This document shows positions 10,911-21,909 of a stretch of DNA of 64,000 nt, piece by piece. The DNA is from Schizophyllum amplum (Eukaryota; Basidiomycota; Agaricomycetes; Agaricales; Schizophyllaceae). The number at the start of each line of letters is the position of its first letter. The stretch's first letter is position 1. The notes beneath the pieces were generated by a model, which did no database searches, was not told where the DNA came from, and saw only the letters and a program-made list of their open reading frames with translations. The position numbers were made by a program, and so were the translations under genes. The stretch covers positions 1,302,001-1,366,000 of the forward strand of contig VDMD01000004.1 of assembly GCA_007026445.1 (NCBI GenBank), written 5' to 3'.

Positions 10911-13903
10911 CTAGAACTCATTGAACCCCAAGAACGACAGAGGATCATCCACGCTATCGTTGTAGTTATACATGCCCATGCCCGCAAACCCGGTGGTGGG
11001 CATTGACTGATGCGTTGCGTCGAACAACGTGTTGAGGAACATCGCGCTATCCCGACGAGGGAAGTCGAGAGCATTTGACTTGGGGGCTAGCGCCGGACCG
11101 CATCGTGCGATAATGAGCTCTCCAAGCATCTTGCCAAACCGGAAGGCGAGCGGAATCCGATCGCCCATTCTCATCAGCGCCGAGCTGCATTGAAAGGATG
11201 AGAAGATGTGTCTCGAGTGAGACGCAAGCCTCACTAGACGAAATCGAGCTCCTGACGTAGCGTCTGAATCTGCTCCTCGCTATGCGCATGGACTGCGGCT
11301 TGCAGGAAGCGGACAAGCACGCGTCCTGATGTCAGCCAACCAAACTGCAAAGGTGTCAGAAGTATTCAATGGGCGTTGTGTAGAAACTTGCGGCGGCGAA
11401 AGTATCAAGTAATGTGATATCGAAACTGGTCGATAAGACGCTATAAATCAAGTCGAGCAGCGCTCGCGCGGCAGTCAAGATCTTGAGCGCTGATATACAG
11501 CCTGAAACTCGCACGTCCGCGTGCGGATCGTGGAGAACAATGAGTGAGCTGTAGGCCGTCAGTATCAGAGGGAATATTTTCACGAGATCGAGCTCACACA
11601 TAAGGCATCAAATGTGCCGCATACAAGTGGTTATCTACCACATTATCCTGGATCGGATATCGTAAATGCGGTGGGAATGCCTGCCTGAAGGAGTTGGCTA
11701 TCCGTTCAAGTTCGATGAATGCTGGTGATGTCCGTGGGTCCACAAAGTTTTCATCCTGCGTGCTCTGCATATATGGAGTACTGGCGCCAGGCGTACTCGT
11801 ATCCATGGCAGCTGCGGACATTGCCGGGTTCCCAATAAAATGCTGGCTACGAAAGCGCAGATTAAACCGCTTCACGCGAGCTGAAGAGGCTCTAAATTAG
11901 TGCACGCTCCCGCTTCTTGGCAACGCGAAGACATACAGAGTAGGATGGCACCCTTGACATACAGGACAAATGAGTCTGTGTGTTCAACCGGGTTTTGCAG
12001 CAATACATCGTGTGTGTGCGCCCACTGCCTGTCGGCCGCGCTCACCAAAATCTGTGCAACAGTCAGAAAATGTGGTACGCTTCTGAGGCATAACCTACGC
12101 CTTGCTCGAACTGGTCACGACAGACAGGCATCATCTGCGAGATATCGTCGTCGTCCATGCCCATTGCCCAGCCGTTGCCCAGACCGTGAAGGCGCTCCGC
12201 GCAATAAATCAGCCAGAAGGTGTTTCTTCGCGTCTCGTCCTCGACGATATTCCGTGCTGGTGGGAGAAGGGACGGTGGCCTGACAGCTGTCGAGATAGAA
12301 CGGAAAGGAGGGCACATGTTCATGCCAAGGGGGACAGTCAGGCGCATCGTATGGCCACATTGCACATAAACCTGTGAAGGTTTAACGGCCTCGCTCATTA
12401 AAAACGACATCACCCGACGCACCTGCACCCACCTAGAGAGGCATCAGTGACTGTCGCTAAGGGAAAATGTCTCTACTCACTGCGAATGCGCCCAGAAATA
12501 CCAGCACATAATGAGAGAAGCTAGAAAGCATGAGTGCTCGTCAGCCTGCGCGCAGAGCGAATTCACCTTGCAGTCCCTGAAAGAGGTATTCTCCTCGATC
12601 TCGGGTTCGCTCGATAGATGCCATAGCAAGGCGCGCCTGCTCCTCCGCAAAGGAGTCGGGCCCACGCTCTCGTAACCTCTCGTCGAAGATCTCGTCTGCT
12701 GCAGTTAGCAGGAACGGGACTTGCAAACCCCCAATCAATGACGGACCTGGCGCCATTCTGCTTAGATCTGGTAGCGGAGGTGAGGATACTGCAGCAGTGT
12801 AAAAGCTCGCTTAACGTGAAGCGTTAGCCAGCAACATTGGTCATGCGAAATAAGATTACCGATGGCGCATATAGCATGCAAAAGGCATGGCGCTGGGAAC
12901 TTCGGATGTGTGGCTCCCAGGGATAGGCAGGTCATGAAGGTGGAGAAATGGAATAGACGTTGAGCGTGCGGATGAAACATGAAGAACATCTCCACCCTGC
13001 GATTGTATTAGCTCTTCAAAGTTCAGGGCTTCGGATGACAAAAGCGAGCGCTGACAAATGACGGAGAAGGTCAGGACGCGGTAGGCCCTCGGGCCAATTT
13101 GACCACAAGACTTCATTGTGGGTAGCAAAGCCGCTCATTTCGAGGGAGAGCTGGGGGCCAGTGTGAGAGGATGGGCCGGCATGTGCGTTGCCTGCGTATG
13201 CAGAGGTGGCAGAGGACGACGGTGAGGGATATATAGGCGCTGAAGTTGAGCCTGGGGCACTTTCAGAGGCTTCCTTTTGCCGAAGGAGTGTCTCTAGTTC
13301 GTCTGTAGCGTCTTCATCAGTATATGTCTTTGCGCACGATGTGGATTCGCACTGATCCGATTCTCTAAGCGCTCGTAGCGGCTCTTGTGGCCTTCGCCTG
13401 TGGTCGGTGTTTCTTGTACTAGACAATGATCAGCTATGAGTGTGGGCGACCTTGCTTGGCACTTACCTTCGTCGAACGTGCATACAGGCTCGCTAGGGAG
13501 ATCTGCGTCCGGTGGTGCATGCGAAACGGCGTGCGCATGGGATCGGATGCAAGTAGAGCATGCCGGACGCTTAGCATCGCTAGTATGATTACTTAGACAC
13601 TCTGGGTGGGTCTTGGGTTGTAGGGAATGTACCATTTCTAGAGGGGTGCTGAGGAACTCTGAATAACTGAGCATCACCACAACGCACCAGCTTCCTACGA
13701 CGACACTAGTTCCGCGTTCGTCAGAGCACTATGAGAGCGTTGAGGAGGTTATATACCTGGTGACAAGCCTGGTTTGATCGTCAATGCTGCTGCATGCAAG
13801 ACGCGCCTGCACTCACCTGGTTCCTCTTGAGCATGTTTGCCGCAGTTGAGGTCGGCGTTGACGCCTTGTACATGGTTCCGTGGGGGGTGGGAACCTTGGG
13901 CAT
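10911..13903 (-). CDS. Zn2Cys6 fungal-specific transcription factor (paralog B) with micro-exons
   Basis: Predicted nuclear DNA-binding regulator, paralogous to the gene at 1248-4148. Exon 1 (13903-13817) encodes MPKVPTPHGT...LKRNQ, 29 residues. The zinc cluster is then built from exons ACHQ (13768-13757, 12 nt), CRRRKL (13705-13688, 18 nt), a 5-nt exon AAATG (13637-13633) and an exon from 13579 giving DAKRPACSTCIRSHAHA...PVC. A linker coiled coil (YERLENRINELETLLRQKE) forms across another intron. The Fungal_trans-type region follows (RNTFWLIYCAERLHGLG) and the C-terminus ends GFNEF at 10911. The spacing C-x2-C-x6-C-x6-C-x2-C is canonical, but the last Cys comes 21-22 residues later, longer than usual. 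Introns are 48-53 nt. Target genes are unknown. Confidence 0.85.
13633..13637 (-). other. Predicted 5-nt micro-exon in paralog B
   Basis: On the minus strand the bases AAATG are preceded by the acceptor CCTCTAG and followed by the donor GTACAT. They separate a 50-nt intron (13638-13687) from a 53-nt intron (13580-13632). Joining CTG | AAA TG | C GAT yields Leu-Lys-Cys-Asp and so restores the third zinc ligand and the frame. Without it, no GT-AG pair I could find joins the two sides in frame. Confidence 0.7.
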
Positions 13904-14390
13904 CGCGAAGCACTAGCCGGACGCGACCGCTCGTCGGCGACGATGATGGCGAAAGACAACTTTTCCTATATCATAGAAGGAACTCACTCAAGACGTCGCG
14001 CTCATTCCGGCGACCACCAGGTGGTCCGCGGACTCCGCGCTTACCTGTTGTCAGCATGCTGACCATCGCACTTCGGGCGCGATGGGACATGCCCGAGGTC
14101 CTCGGGGAGGTTGAGCAGTCCCACTCAGGCTCAACGATAGCAGGGAAGACAATATGAGGCATAGGGCATGCGTGTTGTAAGTATGTACTAAATGCTGAGT
14201 CGAGGGCATGAGCACAGCGATGTAAGGAAGCGCGGAGATCCAAAAGAGAAAGCGCCGTTGAAGTATGGTCCACTAAAAGTACATACGGATGCGAAGACGA
14301 ACACAGATCCAGCACAGGAACAAGCCAAGAAGACGAATAGTGAAGAAATAAGTCAAGTGCCACCATGCATATATGAATGTCCGCGTACAA
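13904..14390. other. Intergenic; promoter side of paralog B
   Basis: Nothing recognisable. Short open frames here lack family resemblance. Confidence 0.5.
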
Positions 14391-17300
14391 TCACCCTGCC
14401 GTAAATTCGCCCGTCGACTGCAGCGATGCAACGACGTCGTCCACGCCCACGTTCTCTACATTCTGCTCGACGGCTGTCGTGGCAGCAGCCCAGACCTCGT
14501 TGAATATAGTGTCGTCGTTGCCATCATCGACCACGATCTGACTCGCGCCAGCCGTCTCTGTCCACTTTATAGGTTTGGAGGCGGTCGTGACAGTCCAGTC
14601 GCGGAAGACTTTGCTAGCTGCGCTGCCAAAGAACAAGCCACCGTCATCCGTGCTGAACGATGAGACCGCGTTGTCCAGGTCTGAGGCATCGACAGTGCCG
14701 AAGACGGCAACTTCGACAGTCGGGATCTTGTCAAGCGAGGAGAAGAGCGAGGTCGTGTTGGAGGGAGGGACACCGGGCGCAGTGAGCAGGAAACGCACGA
14801 AATCGGTCGCCACGCTGACGTCGGTTATCGACTGTAGGAAGTGCAGGATGACATGGTCGTAGTGGTTGAGCGTTCCGAACAATCGTGGGTTTGCCTGCAC
14901 GTCCGTAAGGTCGGAGACGTTCGCGCCAGGCATCGCGCTCATGACCTCCCCGGTGTACATGATCGCGCGAACGCCGGCATTGCGGTTCAGCTTCATCCCT
15001 TGCTTCGGCGCGCTCGATCTTGCATCGACGAAGGGTAGTCGGAGGCGCAAGATGTCCAGGATACCATATACGGGACGGGTCGCATAGCAGGATCTGTCGA
15101 ACTCGGATGCTGAGGACACAGTCGACAGGCCGAACGCCGAGCTCTCGAAGGAATTGACACGGCGAATGTTGTCATCCGTGAGACTTGGATAACACGCGAG
15201 AGGAGGAGGGAAGGGCGTGGATGCATCGGTGCCGTTTAACTGCGAGATGACGGCGCCTTCTGCGTCGAACGGCAACAGAATATCTGCACTGAGGAAGAGC
15301 GAGATGAAGGTGGGTAAGTCGTCTCCAGCCAACTGTAAGACATTCGTCCAGTACGTCTTCAGAGCAGATGCCTGCTGCGTCGCAGAAGCTAGCAGATCAT
15401 CAGATACCCGTCTGCCTTAACTCTGCATAAAACTCACCCAAAGCGTAGCTATACATACGATCCAGCGTAGCTTTCGCGTCGTCGTTCGGCTTGTTCGCCT
15501 GCTGGGTGATAGGCTGTGCATTGCTCACGAACGATACGCTCGGCTCGGTCACTTGCTGAGTCGCGAAGTTGAAAGTGAACCCTGACACCGTCGTGGAGAA
15601 TGTCGGATAGTCTGAATCCGTCATGGGGCCATCCGGATTGGATAGTGAAGTCCAATCAGCCCCGTTCACAAAATCCTTCAGCCCTTGTGCAGTAGCCACG
15701 TCCTGTGACTGGACTAAATTCCAGAGGATCGCCATCTGTGCCCATGCCGTCCGATTTGATGCCGTGACTGGGTCCAGCCCCTCCGCAACATCGACGACGA
15801 GTGCCTGCGCAATGCAAGATCCTGATGAGGACGTCCCAAGCGCGACCCAGAAGGAGTTGAAGACGCCCGCGATCGTGAAATCCGTTTGAAAGGCGTCGTT
15901 GACCAACGGCGTCAGCCGAACGATCTCTTGAGCGAGCCCATTACAACCAGACGTCGCGGTGCATTCGCAAGTTGCGTCTGTAATGTTATCGTTATTATCG
16001 CAGCGAGAGGGAATCAAGGAACACCGGCGTACCGAGATTGCAGGCCATGCCGGTGACATTGACATTGCCGCAGTCAGGTAGCGCCCTCTCATGCTTCTGC
16101 AAACCAACACCGAGACCAATGCCAAGGGCCAGTGCCATTACAAGAAGTATCGCTCCGAGGATATAAAGGCGCCGCTTCCTTGGCGATGATGCCAGAGCAA
16201 ATAGTGGTGGTCGTAATTCTTTACTCGGGCTCGGCAGTTGATCAACATCATTGCCCAAAGCTCCCTGGCCATTCGCCTGCGAGCGCCAGGCGCCAGTTGT
16301 CTGCCATGGATTGACGCCGGTTGACTCGAAATAGTGTGTCTGGTGATTGTGATGCGGGTCGTATGTGCGCATATCAGGCGATGTCGGCGACACGACGAGC
16401 AGACCCCGCTTGATTTGGTCCATCCTCGCGGTGTCGTAGCTATAGTGGGCGAGATGGCCCTTTTCCAGCATTCCTCGCAGCGCCCCCGCCCGGTCGATGA
16501 GCTGCGGCAGCGGCATGGTCGCTTCCTTGCGATATGTACTGTCCGTATCGCGGAGCTGCACCTGGCCAGGAAGCGGCGGCAGCGGCTTATTTGCGAGGCG
16601 GGCATAGAGCCTGCGGACGGACCTCGTCGACCTGCGGGAGAAGCTGGAGACGACGGACGTTACGTAGCTTTTCGCCGACTGTGCAGACGCGGCCCGCCGA
16701 TGGAGTCTGGACTGCTGATATGGCAGAGGAGGATGGTGACCCGGGGACACGGCCCTCGAACTGTACGGCTCGTTGAGCACGGAAGTAGACGAGTGTGGAC
16801 CGAAGACATCCGCCTCATCCTCAGTGACGTCCTGTGGCAGGAGAACCCCGGAATCCCTCGCGGCATCGGTGGTCATGCTGGAAGATAGCTGGCTGCTTCT
16901 GGACAGCAGGGTGGCCGGCGCGATCCCAACGACCCTGCTCCCAGACAAGCTATGCGGCCGCGTGAAGCTCGCCTGCTTGATGACCGGAAGATGGCCGATG
17001 GACGACTGAATGTCGGAGTCATTATCCGAAGAAGGACCGTCAGCCGCTGGGGCTTTCAGCGTCGACGAAGGTTCTTTTGACGGAGGCATGAGGGTCGATT
17101 GCGGGACCCGGGGAATAACTTCGCGCTCCGTGTGAGCTCGACGACGAGGCGGGTAGGTCATCTCGGAGAGATTGCTCTGCCTAGAACCAGCGCTCTTCCC
17201 GCTCCCGCTGTCCCTGAACCTCGGGGACGCGGGGGTTACCTCCCTGAGCAGCGATGTAATGAAAGACGTCGATAGCAGGTTGTCCTCAGCGGCATCCACG

Positions 17301-17773
17301 TCTATGCTCGACGCTTCATCATGCCAGTTGCCAGGTGCGATACTTCGGCGGGCCAATGGAACCGCTCCCGCCGCCGATAGCTCAGCATAGTACGCGTCGT
17401 TTGTGAGCTCTTCATGGTCGGTCACTATCCTGGATGTTGGTCTGGAAATCAAGGGTTTGGTCGCAGAGTCGGGATACTGTGGTGTCAGGGGGGAGGCCGG
17501 GTAGGCTGCGAGAGGAGATAGCATCGCTGTTTGTGTAGAGGGGGCGTGAGCCTGCCTAGAGTTAGCCCGCGGACGAGCAGGGTCTTTGACTGGCGTAGAG
17601 CCCGGGTCCACATCTGTGGGAGTCGCAGGAGCGCTGGGTGGGGGGAGAGGGAAGTTGTTCAGACCGGAGAAGCTGATGGTGCTCTCGGCGATTCCTGAGG
17701 CGGAGGTCTCCAGAGAAGCGCTCGACTTGTGTGTGGGTCGCTCAGGATCTTTCCAAGAGGTAGGGGTGAACAT
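14391..17773 (-). CDS. Large single-pass membrane protein of unknown function
   Basis: I do not recognise a named family. The ATG at 17773 starts a protein of about 1,090 residues with two short introns (GTACGCC..ATTACAG near 16020-15970 and GTGAGTTT..CTGCTAG near 15430-15385). The first ~530 residues are Ser/Pro/Thr-rich and hydrophilic and look disordered, with basic clusters such as RRSTRSVRRLYARL. One strong hydrophobic segment (LYILGAILLVMALALGIGLG, about 16100-16170) follows a KRR anchor. The remaining ~500 residues have several N-glycosylation sequons (NVTG, NRTA, NGTD, NVSD, NTTS) and paired cysteines (CECTATSGC). This suggests a type II topology with a cytosolic disordered N-terminus and an extracellular folded C-terminus. 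A cell-surface or cell-wall role is only a guess. Confidence 0.8.
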
Positions 17774-18584
17774 GGAAGGCAGGGGGAAGAAGAAGACAGA
17801 GGAAAGCAGTCAGCCAGACTTCTGTAAAGACGTGAGCGACGCGCCTCTCTAGAAGTGCATAACACTCACTATTCCTAGCTAGAGCGCACACAACAGCATA
17901 TCCCGATGAAGAACAATAAAAGAGCGGACTGCCGGCTTACACGGCAAGAAAAGAGTGGCTAGAGTCGGGTGTGGAACTGGTGAAGGGAAAGCCAAAGGGC
18001 ATGGGAAAGGGGATACGGCCTGCTTCCGGGTCCCGATAGTGATCGCGTTGATCATAGAACGTCCATTGACTGATGGTGGATCAACTTAGGGGACTTCTGG
18101 ATACAAGGATACCGCACGTGGATAGTAATCCCTGGATTTTTCCATTGGACGGGGTGTACCTGGCTGCGCGCACCTTTACCCTGCGGCGAGTGCCTAGGGG
18201 CGAGTACGAGGGACGGGAAGAGCGTCAAAAAGATACAGTTCGTCACGGCGGTACTATGTACGAAGTAGCGAAGAAGAAGCAGAGGGGCAGACTATCGAAT
18301 TAGACAGTCTGGATCAAGATGCGCGAAGGAGGAGGACGTGAGGCGAAAGGAATCATGACGGACAGATAGCAGACTGGTCAGGAGAATCCTCGAGTTCCAC
18401 TTGTGTATGTTGGCAGGAAACCGTGCGGATATCAGCAGGTGGACGCAAAAGGGAGATATACTAGAAAAAGGACATAAATGGCGTGATATAGTGCAGGGAG
18501 CGCAGGGCGCCACGTGATGATACAGTGCGCACAAGACTTCCTGGGGATCGTCCACCCACCCGTACAGCGGCGCAGATAGCCTCC
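17774..18584. other. Intergenic; promoter of the membrane-protein gene and 3' flank of the Rac gene
   Basis: No gene seen. It contains pyrimidine-rich stretches on the minus strand, consistent with a promoter and 5' leader for the gene starting at 17773. Confidence 0.5.
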
Positions 18585-19539
18585 TTATGCGATGATGCAT
18601 GAGCGGCCCTTGCTGCGTTTGGAGTCGGAGCGCGCCGACGGGTACACTGCAAACGGGCAATTAGCACAAGGTGTCACCCGGAAGGGCATACGACGCACAG
18701 ACAACACGGATGGCTTCGTCAAACACAGTCTTGAGACCCTTCTGCGTCAGGGCGGAACACTCCAAGTACTTCACAGCACCGATGTCCTTCATCATGGCGA
18801 CACCTTGCGAGTACTGTATGGGGGACATGCGGCTGCAGCGTAGTTCAGGAGCTGTCAGACTGGCACACAGCCCGTACGCACCGGTCGCGGAGCTTCTCGA
18901 TCGTCTGAGGGTCCTCGCGCAAATCGAGCTTGGTGCCGACGAGCACGACAGGCGTCTGCGGTGCATGGTGCGATATTTCGGGGTACCACTGGCAAAACCG
19001 TTAGCCGCAGCAAAGGGCCTGCCTTGGCGTCGCCCACCTTGGTCCGGACGTTCTCGAAACTGGGTGGGCTGACCAGCGAGAAGCAAATCAAGAAAACATC
19101 CGTCTGCGGGTAGGAAAGCGGGCGGAGACGATCGTAATCTTCCTGACCGGCGGTATCCCAGAGACCGAGAGAGATGGTCTTGCCGTCGACCATGACATTC
19201 GCCGAGTAGTTATCGAACACTGTTGTTTTGTGAACATGTGTCCTCCTCCAGGCAACAAGGCTCCCATACCAGTCGGGATGTACTCCCCCTGGATACCGCT
19301 CGTCAGGAAGGGATGAGGAAGTTGCATAACAAAAGTAACGCACCGGGAACGCATTCGTGGTATACGAGATGAGCAGGCAGGTCTGCGGGCAGATACATGG
19401 GTCAGCTCGTGTTGCCTGCTATGAACGACAAGCCAACGCACCTTTCCGACCGCACCGTCTCCTACAACGACACCTAAAGCAATTGTCAGATGCCGTTACT
19501 ACGTCCTCTCCGCCAAACACGCACACTTGATGGCCTGCA
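18585..19539 (-). CDS. RAC1: Rho-family small GTPase, Rac type
   Basis: GTP/GDP switch acting at the plasma membrane in polarity and actin control. Spliced exons read MQAIKC, then [15 protein letters not shown] (P-loop), TTNAFPGEYIPTVFDNY (effector loop), [17 protein letters not shown] (G3), LVGTKLDLR (G4) and [19 protein letters not shown] (G5, typical of Rac rather than Cdc42). A last exon reached through GTGCGTCG..TTTGCAG gives [18 protein letters not shown] and the CaaX box CIIA. About six introns are present and the protein is near 195 residues, normal for the family. The polybasic KRSKGR before the CaaX box supports membrane targeting. The terminal Ala, where Rac proteins usually have Leu, predicts farnesylation rather than geranylgeranylation. 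Confidence 0.93.
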
Positions 19540-20269
19540 TACTGGATATTTGGGCAACTGGACGACTGTCGGGACAGGGAGGGCAAAGGGAGGGCAAACG
19601 AGGCGGCTGAGCGTCAACGGCGGCAGCTGGAGCTAGGCAAGGACGGGCGATAATGTGGTCGTCGGCGAACCTGGAAACGGCGTGTTCAGAAAGAGATGAA
19701 GCGGTTGCCGATTATAAATCTGGTGATGGCGCGCCGGGCAACAGAGAGCGACTTTACCTTGGACGAGTTCAGAACCCGCGAATGCACAAGCAGAAGGTCA
19801 GAATACGGAGAGACAAAGCGGGGAGCGGAACCGTCAGCAGGCCGGGTGACAGAAATTCGCAGGATCAAACAGGCGTCGAAGCCGCAACCGCGTCTCCAGA
19901 CCTGCTTTCCCACGCTTCTGGCGACTACCGACCAAACATATGGCGTATTGTTCTTTGGGGCTCGTCTTCTCATTGTGATAGAGCACGGTCTAATGTTCAT
20001 TGCCAAGCTCGGTCAGAGAGATAGAGATATTTACACAAGAATATACAAGATTTGGCCCCAGGCCACCCGAGTTTACGATATCAGAGTAACTAGATGGGAA
20101 ACATAGACGACGCGAAGATACGGACTTTAGATGAGCGTAACCGTAAGTGCTGTGCGGAGATAGTACAAGTACAGGGACGGCAGCAAGAGCGGGAGCATAG
20201 CAATAGACAGCACGACAAGATACTTACGATAGCGCGCAAGAAAAATGGCAAAACAGACATACGACTTCT
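19540..20269. other. Intergenic; promoter of the Rac gene and 3' flank of the C2H2 gene
   Basis: No supported gene. Open frames here on both strands have no family resemblance. Confidence 0.5.
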
Positions 20270-21909
20270 TCACTCGACCACCTTGCGCTTCTTCGGCGGC
20301 GACGGACGCTGCTCGCCCGTCTCCGTGAAGAGATTCTGCCATGGCATCGCCTCTAAGTCATGTTCCACCGAAGACGTTCCTGCCATGGATCCTTGGCCGG
20401 CTGACGATCCAGAGCTGAACAGGTCATCGTACTGGAGCGACTGCGTCCGGCGCAGAACGGGACTCATCATGCCAGGGCTCGAGAGCGACAACGATGGCCG
20501 CATCCAAGCCCCTTCAAGGATATAGTCCATGTCGCACTTCGACATGGGTGACGGCGCAAGCTCGGTAGTCTGCCATGTATCGTCACCGCCGGAGCTCATC
20601 GTAGATGCGGTGAAGGGCGTGCTCATCGAGCGCGCGATGCGGTTCGCGACGGGTAGCGGCGCACAGGGGAGACGACGGGTCGGGGTTTCGTAGGCATTGC
20701 GCGCCAAGGTCCCGAAAGGTGTACGAGCGCCGAGGATTTGGGGGCTGGCACCGGCGGTGGAAGGGCTGTTCATGGCCAGCTGGACCAGCGACACATCCTG
20801 GAAGCGGTGATAAGGATGCTCGGGGTCCATGTACCGCCACGGACGGTGCATCGGCGGAGAAGAGTGGCGGCATTCCGGCGTGGCCGAGGGATCATAGATA
20901 GGCGAAGGCGGGATCTCTAGGCGAAGGTCTTCCTCATCGCAAGACGATGTCGACTGCGACAGCACAGGCATTCCGGAGGACAAAGACGGTGGAGGGGTCA
21001 TACTGTCCTGCTCCTCCTCGTGATCCGAAACCAGAGATTGTTCGCCGGCGTCCTGGACTTTGGACTGCTCCACCGCGTGAAATGTGGACTGATATGTCTC
21101 AGCTGGCTGTGGCGAGGACAGACTGACGTCGATCTCTACGACGTTCCCGTGCATGACAAGCTTATTCGCCGCAGAGCTGCGCTTCCTCGCTTTGTTCTCC
21201 TCTATAACATTGTCAGAAAGGAGTAGAAGAGATATAGGATATTGATACTGACTGTTTGCAGTTGGGCGCGTACGAGTCGCGTTCTCGCGCCTGTTCGCCA
21301 TCGCAATCTTGTGTTTTTCGTAAACGTGCCTCCTCCACATACTCTTCGCGTTGACGCCCAAGTAAGTGCGGCGGCAGAAGGTGCAGCGCAGCTTGGGCTC
21401 GTCCTGAGAGTTCCCCCATTCTGCGATGCCTTCGCCTTGATATCCTTCTTCTTCCCTGGGCACCAGCCCCGAGGTGGTTCCAGAACGGCGGGATAGGCTA
21501 CCGCACTTGGATCGTTGTTGGTCTCCGAGAGGAAATCTTGGGCATCGAGGAACCAATTCGGGTTTTCCGCGAGGTGGACATACGTCAAGCCTTCCGGGTG
21601 CTCTTCGGAGCCGGGGAAGTCGTAGAAGGGGGCGCGAATGAAGAGGACACCCGGCTCATCGAGCTCGGGTTGCACAGGGATCTGGGGCACATTGGGGTCG
21701 CGCGTAGACCGTGTCGAGCGGTTGGCGCTCTTCTGGGCATTGGCTTGCTGCCCTCGAGGTTGGTAGGGGCTGGGGTTGAAGGCGTCATCCGCGGGTGTGA
21801 AGAAAGTCAGATCTGCCTGGGATGCAAAACGACGTTTTGCGGGCCGCGATGAGGGCGCAGAGCCCGCAAACGTGGCCGAGGACAGTAGAGGCGGCCGACG
21901 GTCGGTCAT
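20270..21909 (-). CDS. C2H2 zinc-finger protein with an apparent one-base frameshift
   Basis: Probable nuclear protein. The ATG at 21909 gives MTDRRPPLLSSATFAG and a frame running to GWCPGKKKDIKAKASQ at about 21430. The zinc finger CTFCRRTYLGVNAKSMWRRH plus VYEKH (C-x2-C-x15-H-x4-H) lies in another frame, at about 21385-21310, and continues through a GTATCAAT..TTATAG intron into a Ser/Pro-rich tail ending PPKKRKVVE, a clear nuclear localisation signal. No intron joins the two frames; one extra base in the run of five G (plus-strand C at 21413-21417) would. This may be a sequencing indel or a real lesion. Both halves look constrained, with conserved-looking stretches such as APFYDFPGSEEHPEGLTYVH. 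DNA targets are unknown. Confidence 0.75.

Noticed and set aside
10911..13903. Paralog B as a pseudogene with a broken zinc cluster
   Set aside because: The apparent loss of the third Cys is fully explained by the 5-nt exon with perfect splice sites, and the coiled coil and regulatory domain are intact.
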